64,000 bases of DNA from Paenibacillus etheri (GTDB lineage Bacteria; Bacillota; Bacilli; Paenibacillales; Paenibacillaceae), in NCBI RefSeq assembly GCF_001012825.1, contig NZ_LCZJ02000033.1, positions 170,358 through 234,357 on the forward strand, in the 5' to 3' direction. Positions 17,809 to 24,774 of the stretch are shown piece after piece. The notes under the pieces were generated by a model. That model did no database searches, was not told where the DNA came from, and was given only the letters and a program-made list of their open reading frames with translations. Position numbers and translations under genes: made by a program. Every line of letters begins with the position of its first letter. Positions within the stretch are counted from its first letter, which is position 1.

Positions 17809-17851
17809 AGCCCGGAAGGTCGTCGCCATATATGGCGATACCTCCCGGGCT
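17809..17851 (-). terminator. Riboswitch expression-platform terminator
   Basis: On the minus strand AGCCCGG-GAGGT pairs with ACCT-TCCGGGCT around an inner CGCCATATATGGCG hairpin, followed by TATTTGTTTGTTT. Its 5' arm includes the conserved 3' part of the ykkC aptamer, so guanidine binding should block termination. Confidence 0.8.
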
Positions 17852-17939
17852 TTTATCCCTCCGTGTAGACACGAACGATGCTGTTCGTGCGTTTTCCCTC
17901 GGACCAGACCAGCTGTGCACCAGCTGCGGAACCCTAGAA
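17841..17939 (-). ncRNA. Guanidine-I riboswitch (ykkC motif)
   Basis: Read on the minus strand, the segment carries the ykkC landmarks in order: CTAGGGTTCCG, then CTGGTCCGAG, a variable hairpin, ACACGGAGGGATAAAAGCC and CGGGAGG. It lies 88 nt upstream of the ykkC/ykkD exporter pair, the classic genetic context. Guanidine binding normally turns expression on. A frame open through this segment is not a gene. Confidence 0.93.
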
Positions 17940-17964
17940 AACAATAACTATTAAGTTACATCGT

Positions 17965-17993
17965 ATGGTAGCAAATCGGGGTGATAAAATCAA
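17965..17993 (-). promoter_or_regulatory. Candidate sigma-A promoter of the ykkCD transcript
   Basis: On the minus strand TTGATT (17988-17993) and TACCAT (17965-17970) are spaced 17 bp and point into the riboswitch. Confidence 0.55.
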
Positions 17994-18065
17994 CCTTTTC
18001 TAAATAAAAAAGAACAAATTCATAGCTTAATTTCATTTTTTAAATCCATTTATTCAATATTATGG

Positions 18066-18071
18066 TACAAT
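18066..18071 (+). promoter_or_regulatory. Extended -10 element upstream of the His/Gly-rich gene
   Basis: TACAAT is preceded by TGG, forming an extended -10 (TGnTACAAT), 45 bp before the ATG. No good -35 is present. Confidence 0.4.
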
Positions 18072-18115
18072 TTAAGAGAATACAGCTTATAATGAACAAC
18101 TAGGAGGGCGATCTA

Positions 18116-18445
18116 ATGGTCTTTGGGATACTGTTTATTGGAGTTATTGTATACATAATTATACAGTCCGTAGTTCGTAATGGCTCAAGCTCAAGCAGTA
18201 ACAGATTTGAAAGGAATAGACGTGATGATGCCGCCAGCATGTCTTTTATGGCAGCTAGCCATCCAGATCTCCTGGATCCAAATAACCCGAATCACTCTAA
18301 TCACCACCATCAACACCATCACGGGAGCGACTCTCATCACCATTCTGGACATGACAGCGGCCATAGCTGGGGTGGGGATAGCGGACACAGTGGCGGGGGA
18401 GATTTCGGTGGAGGAGATTCTGGTGGCGGTGGCGGATGTGATTAG
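18116..18445 (+). CDS. Membrane-anchored His/Gly-rich small protein
   Basis: The 109-residue protein has one N-terminal hydrophobic helix (FGILFIGVIVYIIIQSVV), a short polar segment, then a tail with clustered histidines (residues ~58-86) grading into a Gly/Asp-rich end that finishes GGGGGCD. AGGAGGG lies eight bases before the ATG. The histidine cluster could bind divalent metals such as nickel or zinc, but this is inference. It is a single-gene unit with a terminator. I do not recognise a named family. Confidence 0.75.
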   Translation: MVFGILFIGVIVYIIIQSVVRNGSSSSSNRFERNRRDDAASMSFMAASHPDLLDPNNPNHSNHHHQHHHGSDSHHHSGHDSGHSWGGDSGHSGGGDFGGGDSGGGGGCD

Positions 18446-18467
18446 AGCGTTACGCTATAACAAAAGG

Positions 18468-18508
18468 AAAAGGGCATCCCTGATATTGCTTCAGGAATGC
18501 CCTTTTTA
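18468..18508. terminator. Bidirectional terminator
   Basis: AAAGGGCAT-c-CCTG pairs with CAGG-a-ATGCCCTTT, with T runs outside both arms. It separates the convergent His/Gly-rich gene and the HIT gene. Confidence 0.85.
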
Positions 18509-18511
18509 TGT

Positions 18512-18928
18512 TTATTGCCCTTTTAATACTTCAAGAATCTTTCCTTGCGTCTGACTTAAAAAATTCTCAGCACCGTGCGGTTGTAATGGTTCACTCCACG
18601 CGAATCCATCGCCTTCGTATCTAGGGATGAGGTGCATATGGTAGTGGGTCAGGTCGTTAAACTTCCCGCCATTTTGGCATATGCTTATGCCATCTGGGTT
18701 GAATAGATCCTTCAAGATAATTGACAACTTCTTCGACCCGTCCATTATCGCATAGGAAGTCTCTGAATCGATTTCTTCGAGATCCAAGTAATGCTTTTTA
18801 GGAAGAATCAAGATATGTCCTTCATTAAATGGAGCGATATCTAGCACACAAGTAATAGATTCATTCTCATATACTACTTTTACGTTAGGCTCAATTCCGT
18901 TAGCAATCCGACATCCCAAGCACTCCAT
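18512..18928 (-). CDS. HIT-family nucleotide hydrolase/transferase
   Basis: The protein (138 residues from the chosen start) has the histidine triad LTHYHMHLIPRY and an upstream GHILILPKKHYLDL helix. Two cysteines near the N-terminus (MECLGC) may be part of a small metal site, as in some HIT proteins. I chose the ATG at 18928 because GGAGTG precedes it by about 8 nt; an in-frame ATG at 18961 without a ribosome binding site would add 11 residues. It lies directly downstream of the GH3 gene. HIT proteins cleave nucleoside phosphoramidates or dinucleotides. Confidence 0.88.
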   Translation of the reverse strand: MECLGCRIANGIEPNVKVVYENESITCVLDIAPFNEGHILILPKKHYLDLEEIDSETSYAIMDGSKKLSIILKDLFNPDGISICQNGGKFNDLTHYHMHLIPRYEGDGFAWSEPLQPHGAENFLSQTQGKILEVLKGQ

Positions 18929-18966
18929 ATTTGCACACTCCAATCCATAATCAAAGGTCATCTTTA

Positions 18967-21798
18967 TTATTGATTAAATTGAAACCGGCTGAGAAGTACC
19001 TCACCGTTAAAGACTACATAAACATCGGTAGTACCAGGCTCCACGGATACTTCGCCAGTCAGTGTGCTCCACTGTTGCAGAACTCCACCAGAAGGAACAT
19101 TTAAGGTTCCAACCAGCTTCCCAGTTGTGCTTCCAGTTCTGATCTCGATGCTGCCACCTTTTGTGGAAGATACCACAGCTTCAAATGCTACTGCGCCATG
19201 ATCGAACAATACATCGTTAAAAGCGATCCAAGCGCCCTCTTTTACCGGATGTATGGAAGCTCCACCTGCTTTGCATTCGTCCAGATATACACCTTCGTAG
19301 TCATCATAGTTCTCTGCTTTGGTGTTGTTATATAAATTACGGGAAGGAATGATGTCCCCTTTCACCTTTACGATTGAGGACAATTTAATATCAGCAGAAG
19401 AACGGCCAATCAGAATCGCGTATTCTCCATTTTCGATGCAATATTGTTCGCGTGTAACATCCCAGAATGCTAACTCTGTAACTGGTAATGCAAACTCTAC
19501 TGTATGCGATTGACCTGCGGCTATACTCGCTTTTTCAAGACCCTTCAACTGTTTAATCGGACGTTTAACCCGGGAATTCAAAGCTTGCACGTATAACTGA
19601 ACAACCTCGTCCCCATCGATTGCTCCAGTGTTATCCACTTGAACGGAAATGTTAAGCATATCATCTTGTTGCAGATCCTTGGTGCTTAAATTTAGGTTAC
19701 TGTAGGACATTTGGGCGTAACTTAAGCCGTGACCAAAAGGATACAATGGCTCGCCGTCAAAGTACATATAGGTTCTTTTACCTTTGATAATATCATAATC
19801 CATCAGCTCTGGCAGCTGCTCCACAGAACGGAACCAAGTCATATTCAGCTTGCCAGAAGGACTGTAATCTCCGAACAACACTTCAGCAACCGCATTGCCC
19901 AGCTCTTGTCCACTGTGGGAAGTATATAGAACTGCCGGGATATTCTCGTCAATCCAAGTGGAAGAGATCGGGTAACTGCCGACAATAACTACCACTGTAT
20001 TCGGATTCGCTTCATAGACTGCTTTGACCAAACGTTCCTGCTCCTCCGGAAGTACAATATCAGGTCTGTCGATTTCTTCTTTTCCGTTTAGGAGTGGATG
20101 GTTACCGACAAAAACCACAGCCACTTCAGCAGCTTTGGCAGCTTCTACAGCAGCTTCTATGCCGTTCGTAACGATGTTCTTTTTGAAAAGACGAGCGTCA
20201 GCACTTGCGTCCTGATCAGCAACCTGCAGTGTGCCATCCTCAGCATTCACAGAGATCAATTTGTCATTCCAAGTCCGCAAAGAGACTTTACCCTCAGCTT
20301 CCGGAACGATGTTAAGGGATTCTTTTACAAACCATCCGTAAATTTCTTCAGCAGATGCAGTGAGCGTCTCCGCTTCACTTAAAGTTACATACTGTCCACG
20401 ACTTGTCGCCTTCAGCGTATTGCTAGTCCAGCCCCAAGCCGTATGTTGGAACATTTCTCCGTGCTCTGCCGTGTCATGCTGTACAGCCAATCTTCCGTCC
20501 TCACCCGTAATTCCGATGGCTTGACCGTTTGCGGCTGAGGTAAGAATGATTTGATCTGCGCCGCTCTCAAAAGTAACTTGTTTACCAGGCAGCTTCTTAC
20601 GCACGCCCTGCAGGGGGGTCACTCCATAAGGTAATGTGCCGGAATACCAGTCTCTAAAAGCTTCATTGCCGAGTGGACCAATAATCGCCACTTTGTTTAA
20701 TTTAGTCTTGCTCAGCGGCAATGTGGCTTGCTCATTTTTTAGTAGCACAATGGATTGTTTGGCAGCTTCCATGGATAGTGCGGCATGTTTTTTGCTAAGA
20801 ATAAAGGAATCGTCGATTGCCGCATATGGGTTTCCTTCAGCCGGGTCAAACTCTCCCAGACGGAAGCGAACTCTAAATGTGTTGGTTAGTGCGCGATCCA
20901 AATCTTCCTCTGCCAGCAGACCTTGGTCAAGTGCTTCATGAAGAACCTTGATTGTCTCTTCGGTTTCTTCTGTTACGCTGTCAATTCCGTTTTTGATAGA
21001 CTCCGCCATCGACTGTGCAAAAGATTCATAATATTTATGGTCCTTCACAATCCCGAATAAATCTCCGGCATCACTGACGATAAAACCGTCCATGTCCCAT
21101 TCGCCTTTGACCACATCCATCACTGCTGGATGAAGAATAACAGGCACACCATTCACCGCGTTATAGGCGGTCATCATAGACTGTGCGCCACCTTCTTGAA
21201 AAGCAGGCTTAAATGCTTCCAGGTAATACTCGCGCATATTTCTCGGATCAATGCTGGCGGAACAATTTCCGCGTTCGATCTCGTTGTTGTTTCCTAGAAA
21301 GTGTTTGAGCGTTGCGACCGCTTTCAAATAGACAGGGTGATCTCCTTGGATTCCTTGCACAAGTGATGTACTGAGTTGTCCAGTTAATTCCGGATCTTCA
21401 CCATAGGCTTCTTCCGTTCTACCCCACCGCGGGTCACGCTCCATATCCACTGTTGGTGCCCATAACGTCAGCCCATTCACCGTTGGATTCTTTTTGTAAA
21501 ATGCTCTTGCTTCATCTCCAATGGCCGAGCCGATTTCTTTCATTAACTCCGGGTTCCAGGTACAAGCCAGTCCGCTCGGCTGAGGAAAAGAGGTCGCTTT
21601 ACCAAGCCAGGAAATTCCGTGCGCCGCTTCTGTACCGTGCTTATAGGCTCCAACGCCTAAACGCTCTATGGCAGCTTGATACTGGGGGATGAGGCTTACT
21701 TTTTCATCAAGCGTTAATCTGGAGATCAGATCCTGCACTCGTTCATTTAGAGGTAAATCAATCTGTTGAAATGGATATTTAGATGTCGCTGTTTCCAT
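18967..21798 (-). CDS. Glycoside hydrolase family 3 enzyme with inserted and C-terminal CBM-like domains
   Basis: The 943-residue enzyme has the GH3 N-terminal barrel (PTVDMERDPRWGRTEEAYGEDP, KHFLGNNNE) with the nucleophile Asp in FIVSDAGDLFG near residue 243, and the C-terminal alpha/beta sandwich (VVFVGNHPLLNGKEEIDRP). Between them an insert of ~150 residues (about 410-540) resembles a fascin/trefoil-like fold. A fibronectin-like domain follows PFGHGLSYAQMSYSN, then a CBM6-like end (YDDYEGVYLDECKAGG). No signal peptide is present, so it should act in the cytoplasm on beta-glucosides or xylosides. The ATG at 21798 has AAGGAG eight bases upstream; a TTG just before it was rejected. Confidence 0.93.
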   Translation of the reverse strand: METATSKYPFQQIDLPLNERVQDLISRLTLDEKVSLIPQYQAAIERLGVGAYKHGTEAAHGISWLGKATSFPQPSGLACTWNPELMKEIGSAIGDEARAFYKKNPTVNGLTLWAPTVDMERDPRWGRTEEAYGEDPELTGQLSTSLVQGIQGDHPVYLKAVATLKHFLGNNNEIERGNCSASIDPRNMREYYLEAFKPAFQEGGAQSMMTAYNAVNGVPVILHPAVMDVVKGEWDMDGFIVSDAGDLFGIVKDHKYYESFAQSMAESIKNGIDSVTEETEETIKVLHEALDQGLLAEEDLDRALTNTFRVRFRLGEFDPAEGNPYAAIDDSFILSKKHAALSMEAAKQSIVLLKNEQATLPLSKTKLNKVAIIGPLGNEAFRDWYSGTLPYGVTPLQGVRKKLPGKQVTFESGADQIILTSAANGQAIGITGEDGRLAVQHDTAEHGEMFQHTAWGWTSNTLKATSRGQYVTLSEAETLTASAEEIYGWFVKESLNIVPEAEGKVSLRTWNDKLISVNAEDGTLQVADQDASADARLFKKNIVTNGIEAAVEAAKAAEVAVVFVGNHPLLNGKEEIDRPDIVLPEEQERLVKAVYEANPNTVVVIVGSYPISSTWIDENIPAVLYTSHSGQELGNAVAEVLFGDYSPSGKLNMTWFRSVEQLPELMDYDIIKGKRTYMYFDGEPLYPFGHGLSYAQMSYSNLNLSTKDLQQDDMLNISVQVDNTGAIDGDEVVQLYVQALNSRVKRPIKQLKGLEKASIAAGQSHTVEFALPVTELAFWDVTREQYCIENGEYAILIGRSSADIKLSSIVKVKGDIIPSRNLYNNTKAENYDDYEGVYLDECKAGGASIHPVKEGAWIAFNDVLFDHGAVAFEAVVSSTKGGSIEIRTGSTTGKLVGTLNVPSGGVLQQWSTLTGEVSVEPGTTDVYVVFNGEVLLSRFQFNQ

Positions 21799-21821
21799 CA
21801 AAATCGCTCCTTCGATTCAAG

Positions 21822-21836
21822 TTGATAGCGGTTTCA
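21822..21836 (-). promoter_or_regulatory. Candidate catabolite-responsive element (cre) for the GH3 gene
   Basis: On the minus strand TGAAACCGCTATCAA matches the CcpA cre consensus (TGWAARCGYTWNCWW) at all but one position. It lies 24 bp upstream of the ATG, a location expected to block transcription. Confidence 0.6.
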
Positions 21837-22027
21837 TATGTTCTCAAGGTAATTGTCTATGTCAAACACAAATCTGGTCTATCAACCTAATCATAGAAGA
21901 TTAGGTCAATAAGTAACACCTTAACAATCTAAATGAAAATCAGGTCATAATTAGAGATTTTTGGGGGGCCTCGCTCGCCCAGTCGTCTCACTTAGTGAGA
22001 ATGGAAGGTGGAGTGTGGCGGGGGAAT

Positions 22028-22299
22028 GGTATCCAAGGCATTTTTGCCTTTCTTTCGCCCAATTCCAGCCTTTTGGGCGGTATCCAGGGCATTTTTGCCT
22101 TCCTTTCGCCCAATTCCAGCCTTTTGAGCGATATCCAAGGCATTTTTGCCTTCCTTTCGCCCAATTCCAGCCTTTTGGGCGGTATCCAAGGCATTTTTGC
22201 CTTTCTTTCGCCCAATTCCAGCCTTTTGGGCGGTATCCAAGGCATTTTTGCCTTTCTTTTGCCCAATTCCAGCCTTTTGGGCGATAGCTAGGGCATTTA
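22028..22299. repeat. 51-bp tandem repeat, five copies plus a partial
   Basis: Full copies start at 22028, 22079, 22130, 22181 and 22232, with a degenerate partial copy at 22283. Each unit holds two hairpins: AAGGCA-tttt-TGCCTT (unit positions 8-23) and GCCCAA...TTGGGC (30-51). Because 51 is divisible by three, several frames on both strands stay open through the array; none has a ribosome binding site and I treat them as non-coding. The array lies between the stop of the nuclease-like gene and the GH3 promoter region. Copies differ by only a few bases. Confidence 0.9.
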
Positions 22300-22305
22300 G
22301 TTGCC

Positions 22306-22983
22306 TCACCATAGCTGAATATCCTTTAAGGAATGGATATATTCATATCTGCAGACTCTACCGCTCTCCTCAGAAACTATGGGAATAAACTTTCCTTTTT
22401 CGCTGAGAGCACCCAGTCCCTTTCGAGCCGTACGCTTATCAATCCCAAGCTCCCTCACCAAATCAACCGGCCGGATGCACCCATTCAAACGCACAGCAAT
22501 CCGTAAAATATCACGTTCCAGTCGGCTAAACTCCCTTTGCTCCTCCATCTTCACATCGAGGTACGGCATCAGCAATGGTCTTAACAAAGTTATCGTAAGT
22601 TCAGGACTCGCATCCAGATCATCATAAGGAATCGCCACTACCCGATAACCCGCGATTTGCAGATAAGTCTCTCGATTCAGCTCCTGCCTGTAGCGCGTTC
22701 GGTCTGTATTTTGTACATGTGGGCCGTAGCCTTTTACTTCAAATGCAAACTTAACCTGTCCAGGCTTCCACACAAAATCAACAAAGTAGGGCTTGCTACG
22801 CCAATCCACCACTTCGTATTCAGGATGAAGGTCATTGAAATGCCCCATCATAGGCCACCATACCTTCTCCAAAAATATCCGCTCACCATGGCCATGTCCC
22901 CGCTCCAATCTCCCACGCCGTTCTCCTGATCTTCGACTAATATGATCCTCTACCCACTTACGATGCTCCTCCGCAAATCCCAT
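22306..22983 (-). CDS. Nuclease-like protein with C-terminal helix-turn-helix
   Basis: The 225-residue protein has a restriction-endonuclease-like core: PYFVDFVWKPGQVKFAFEVKGYGPH gives the Asp...Glu-x-Lys pattern, followed by RYRQELNRETYLQIAGYRVVAIPYDDL, similar to DUF559/Vsr-type nucleases. The C-terminal ~75 residues form a winged helix (RDILRIAVRLNGCIRPVDLVRELGIDKRTARKGL). AAGGAGG lies 9 nt before the ATG. It has its own sigma-A promoter followed by a leader terminator. The role is unknown; no methyltransferase partner is nearby. Confidence 0.78.
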   Translation of the reverse strand: MGFAEEHRKWVEDHISRRSGERRGRLERGHGHGERIFLEKVWWPMMGHFNDLHPEYEVVDWRSKPYFVDFVWKPGQVKFAFEVKGYGPHVQNTDRTRYRQELNRETYLQIAGYRVVAIPYDDLDASPELTITLLRPLLMPYLDVKMEEQREFSRLERDILRIAVRLNGCIRPVDLVRELGIDKRTARKGLGALSEKGKFIPIVSEESGRVCRYEYIHSLKDIQLW

Positions 22984-23004
22984 ACGTTACTCTCCTCCTT
23001 GGCA

Positions 23005-23037
23005 TAAAAAAATCCCGCACCCAATATGGGTACGGGA
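23005..23037 (-). terminator. Leader terminator upstream of the nuclease-like gene
   Basis: On the minus strand CCCGTACCC pairs with GGGTGCGGG around a 5-nt loop, followed by seven T residues, ending about 20 nt before the ribosome binding site. It lies downstream of a good promoter, so it may attenuate the gene; it could also end transcripts of the rhodanese genes. Confidence 0.85.
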
Positions 23038-23060
23038 CGTGCTTCGTCCTATTACTCAAA

Positions 23061-23090
23061 AGTATAGTATTCACTTTCTGATACTGTCAA
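23061..23090 (-). promoter_or_regulatory. Sigma-A promoter of the nuclease-like gene
   Basis: On the minus strand a perfect TTGACA (23085-23090) and TATACT (23061-23066) are spaced 18 bp. Transcription would enter the leader hairpin about 15 nt after the start. Confidence 0.7.
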
Positions 23091-23140
23091 TAACACTCAA
23101 CAGCCAACACTAGATCCAGCTAAATATAACTTATCCAGCA

Positions 23141-23232
23141 AAAAAAGCTAATTAGTTTAAGTACATTGCGATAAAGTAAGGTACCTCACCACAGCATTCA
23201 GTTCCATTAAAAAAGCTAATTGGTTTAAGTAC
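23141..23232. repeat. Pair of 24-bp direct repeats
   Basis: Copies at 23141-23164 and 23209-23232 differ at one position (AAAAAAGCTAATT then A or G, then GTTTAAGTAC), 68 bp apart. They lie between the rhodanese gene and the nuclease-like promoter. Function is unknown. Confidence 0.7.
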
Positions 23233-23280
23233 GTAAAAGCAACATCAGTTGAACTATGCTCAGTACGAAATCCCCTAATC

Positions 23281-23637
23281 CTACCGCCGACTCAACTTCC
23301 CATTCCAGCTACTTACCCCGCCCTGCAAATGTGCAAGCCTAGTAAACCCATGCTTACTCAGAATCCGCGCTGCACTTTTGCTTCGCATACCACTACGGCA
23401 GTAGAGTAGCAGATCCCGATCCTTTGGGATCTCACCGAGCCGCTTTTCCATTTGAGACAGCGGGATGTTTTTCGCCCCCGGAATAAATCCACTCTTGTAT
23501 TCATCCGGTTCGCGGACATCGATCAGCAGCTTATTTTTAGATAGCTCCATTTTGCTCCGGAACTCTGCCACCTTCAATGTTCTTACACTTGCGCTTTTAC
23601 CAAATCCAAGACGGGACATCAATGAGCTTAAATCCAT
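23281..23637 (-). CDS. Rhodanese-domain protein
   Basis: The 118-residue single-domain rhodanese has the CH2A-type DVREPDEY motif and active-site loop CRSGMRS with the sulfur-carrying Cys near residue 80. A short hydrophobic N-terminal helix (MDLSSLMSRLGFG) precedes it without a clear signal. Its ATG overlaps the stop of the preceding gene (TAATG). It is the last of three rhodanese-domain genes in the operon and likely transfers persulfide sulfur. Confidence 0.92.
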   Translation of the reverse strand: MDLSSLMSRLGFGKSASVRTLKVAEFRSKMELSKNKLLIDVREPDEYKSGFIPGAKNIPLSQMEKRLGEIPKDRDLLLYCRSGMRSKSAARILSKHGFTRLAHLQGGVSSWNGKLSRR

Positions 23638-24056
23638 TATCCTTCACAACAACCTTTCACCGAAATGTCGGAGAGCGTTCTTTTGTTCCCTAAAAAATCA
23701 CCATTTACCGCATATAACTTTCGAAAGCCCTGCTTATATAGAATTCTCGCAGCTTTGTTTCTTTTATAATAACTATCAGCAAGAATTAGGACCGAGTCGT
23801 CGGACGAAAGGCAGTGTTGCCAGACATAAGCTAGCCGCCCGAGTGATATATTTATCGAGCCACGGATACTATCCTTTTCATAATCTACGGCATCCCTCAC
23901 ATCGAGCATTTTCATGGCCAAGGTTTGATCTGCTAATTCGTGAACGTCGCGGGCTTCTACATATGAGAGTGAACGGACTGGCCAAGCGTAACGTAAGAAC
24001 CTTACAATACTAAAGACAATTAATATACTCAGTAGTATCCGAAACATCATGCTCAT
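23637..24056 (-). CDS. Membrane-anchored rhodanese-like protein lacking the active-site cysteine
   Basis: From the chosen ATG the protein has 139 residues. An N-terminal helix (MMFRILLSILIVFSIVRFL) anchors a rhodanese fold (KMLDVRDAVDYEKDSIRGSINI). The active-site loop reads ADSYYKRN instead of C-x5-R, so the sulfur-carrying cysteine is missing. A CC pair sits near the C-terminus (KGCCEG). The upstream gene ends five bases before this ATG. It may act as a scaffold or use the terminal cysteines; that is inference. Confidence 0.82.
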   Translation of the reverse strand: MSMMFRILLSILIVFSIVRFLRYAWPVRSLSYVEARDVHELADQTLAMKMLDVRDAVDYEKDSIRGSINISLGRLAYVWQHCLSSDDSVLILADSYYKRNKAARILYKQGFRKLYAVNGDFLGNKRTLSDISVKGCCEG

Positions 24057-24060
24057 GTTA

Positions 24061-24381
24061 TTACCCCCGCACCAAAAAATTATCCGTCCAAGCACTTAAT
24101 CCACCCATCATATTCACAACGTTATATCCCTTTTCGCTCAACAGCTCACACGCCAGTCCACTCCGGCCACCACTTAAGCACATCACAATCGTCTCTCCAT
24201 TAGGATCTAGTTCATCTATACGCATTAACAGCTGCCCAAGCGGAATATGCTTCGCACCGTTCACATGTCCCTCCACCCATTCGGCGGGTTCGCGTACATC
24301 CAGCAGCGTAGGGGTCTCTCCATTCTTCAGAAGTTCCGCCACTTGCTGCGGGGTAATTTCCTTTGGAATTTTAAAAGACAT
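24061..24381 (-). CDS. Rhodanese-domain protein
   Basis: The 106-residue single-domain rhodanese has DVREPAEW and the active loop CLSGGRSG. I chose the ATG at 24381 because AAGGAGAG precedes it by about 8 nt; a longer frame reaches 24426 without a ribosome binding site. It is the first gene of the leftward operon, transcribed from a promoter shared back-to-back with arsR. Confidence 0.92.
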   Translation of the reverse strand: MSFKIPKEITPQQVAELLKNGETPTLLDVREPAEWVEGHVNGAKHIPLGQLLMRIDELDPNGETIVMCLSGGRSGLACELLSEKGYNVVNMMGGLSAWTDNFLVRG

Positions 24382-24415
24382 CGAGCATCTCTCCTTCTCT
24401 TTTTTAAAAAATAAC

Positions 24416-24444
24416 TTGATTTTCATATCACTATATCATAATAT
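24416..24444 (+). promoter_or_regulatory. Sigma-A promoter of the ArsR/CoA-disulfide reductase operon
   Basis: TTGATT (24416-24421) and TAATAT (24439-24444) are spaced exactly 17 bp. The -10 lies inside the 22-bp palindrome. Confidence 0.75.
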
Positions 24445-24453
24445 TACGATATA
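24432..24453. promoter_or_regulatory. Palindromic operator shared by both divergent promoters
   Basis: A 22-bp near-perfect palindrome (arms TATATC and GATATA around a central AATATT) has one mismatched pair. It covers the -10 regions of both divergent promoters. It is the likely binding site of the ArsR-family repressor encoded next to it. Confidence 0.75.
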
Positions 24454-24466
24454 AGGATATTGTAAA
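24438..24466 (-). promoter_or_regulatory. Sigma-A promoter of the rhodanese operon
   Basis: On the minus strand TTTACA (24461-24466) and TATTAT (24438-24443) are spaced exactly 17 bp; the -10 overlaps that of the rightward promoter. Confidence 0.75.
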
Positions 24467-24483
24467 GCGAGGAGTTCATAACT

Positions 24484-24768
24484 ATGGACAAAAATTTTAA
24501 AGCCTATAATCAAACCGCCGAAACCTTAAAGGCTATCGCTCATCCCGTTCGCTTGTGCATCATTAAAGGACTGCTTGAAAAAGGCAGCTGCAACGTTAGC
24601 TTCATGCAGGACTGTCTCGACCTTCCACAATCTACGGTATCCCAGCATTTGCAGAAGCTTAGATCCCTAGGCATTGTCGAAACCGAACGTAATGGACTGG
24701 AAATTAACTATTCTGTTAAAGACGAGAAGATCAAACATCTAATTCAGCTATTTTTAGGGGAGGAATAA
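24484..24768 (+). CDS. ArsR-family repressor, probably persulfide- or sulfide-responsive
   Basis: The 94-residue winged-helix protein has the ArsR recognition helix DLPQSTVSQHLQKLR. Cysteines occur at LCIIKGL, GSCNVSF and QDCLDL, that is near the first helices; a pair of such cysteines forms the redox sensor in persulfide-sensing ArsR members such as SqrR/BigR. A persulfide signal is inferred from this and from neighbours, not proven. It is followed after 6 nt by the fusion reductase. Confidence 0.88.
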   Translation: MDKNFKAYNQTAETLKAIAHPVRLCIIKGLLEKGSCNVSFMQDCLDLPQSTVSQHLQKLRSLGIVETERNGLEINYSVKDEKIKHLIQLFLGEE

Positions 24769-24774
24769 ATCATC

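Noticed and set aside
17750-17944. A 64-codon frame upstream of ykkC
   Set aside because: It lies inside the guanidine riboswitch and its terminator and its codons do not resemble a protein.
21961-22291. Several open frames of about 90-110 codons on both strands
   Set aside because: They exist only because the 51-bp repeat unit is a multiple of three; none has a ribosome binding site.
22028-22299. Possible CRISPR array
   Set aside because: The repeats are head to tail with no unique spacers between them, and no cas genes are near.
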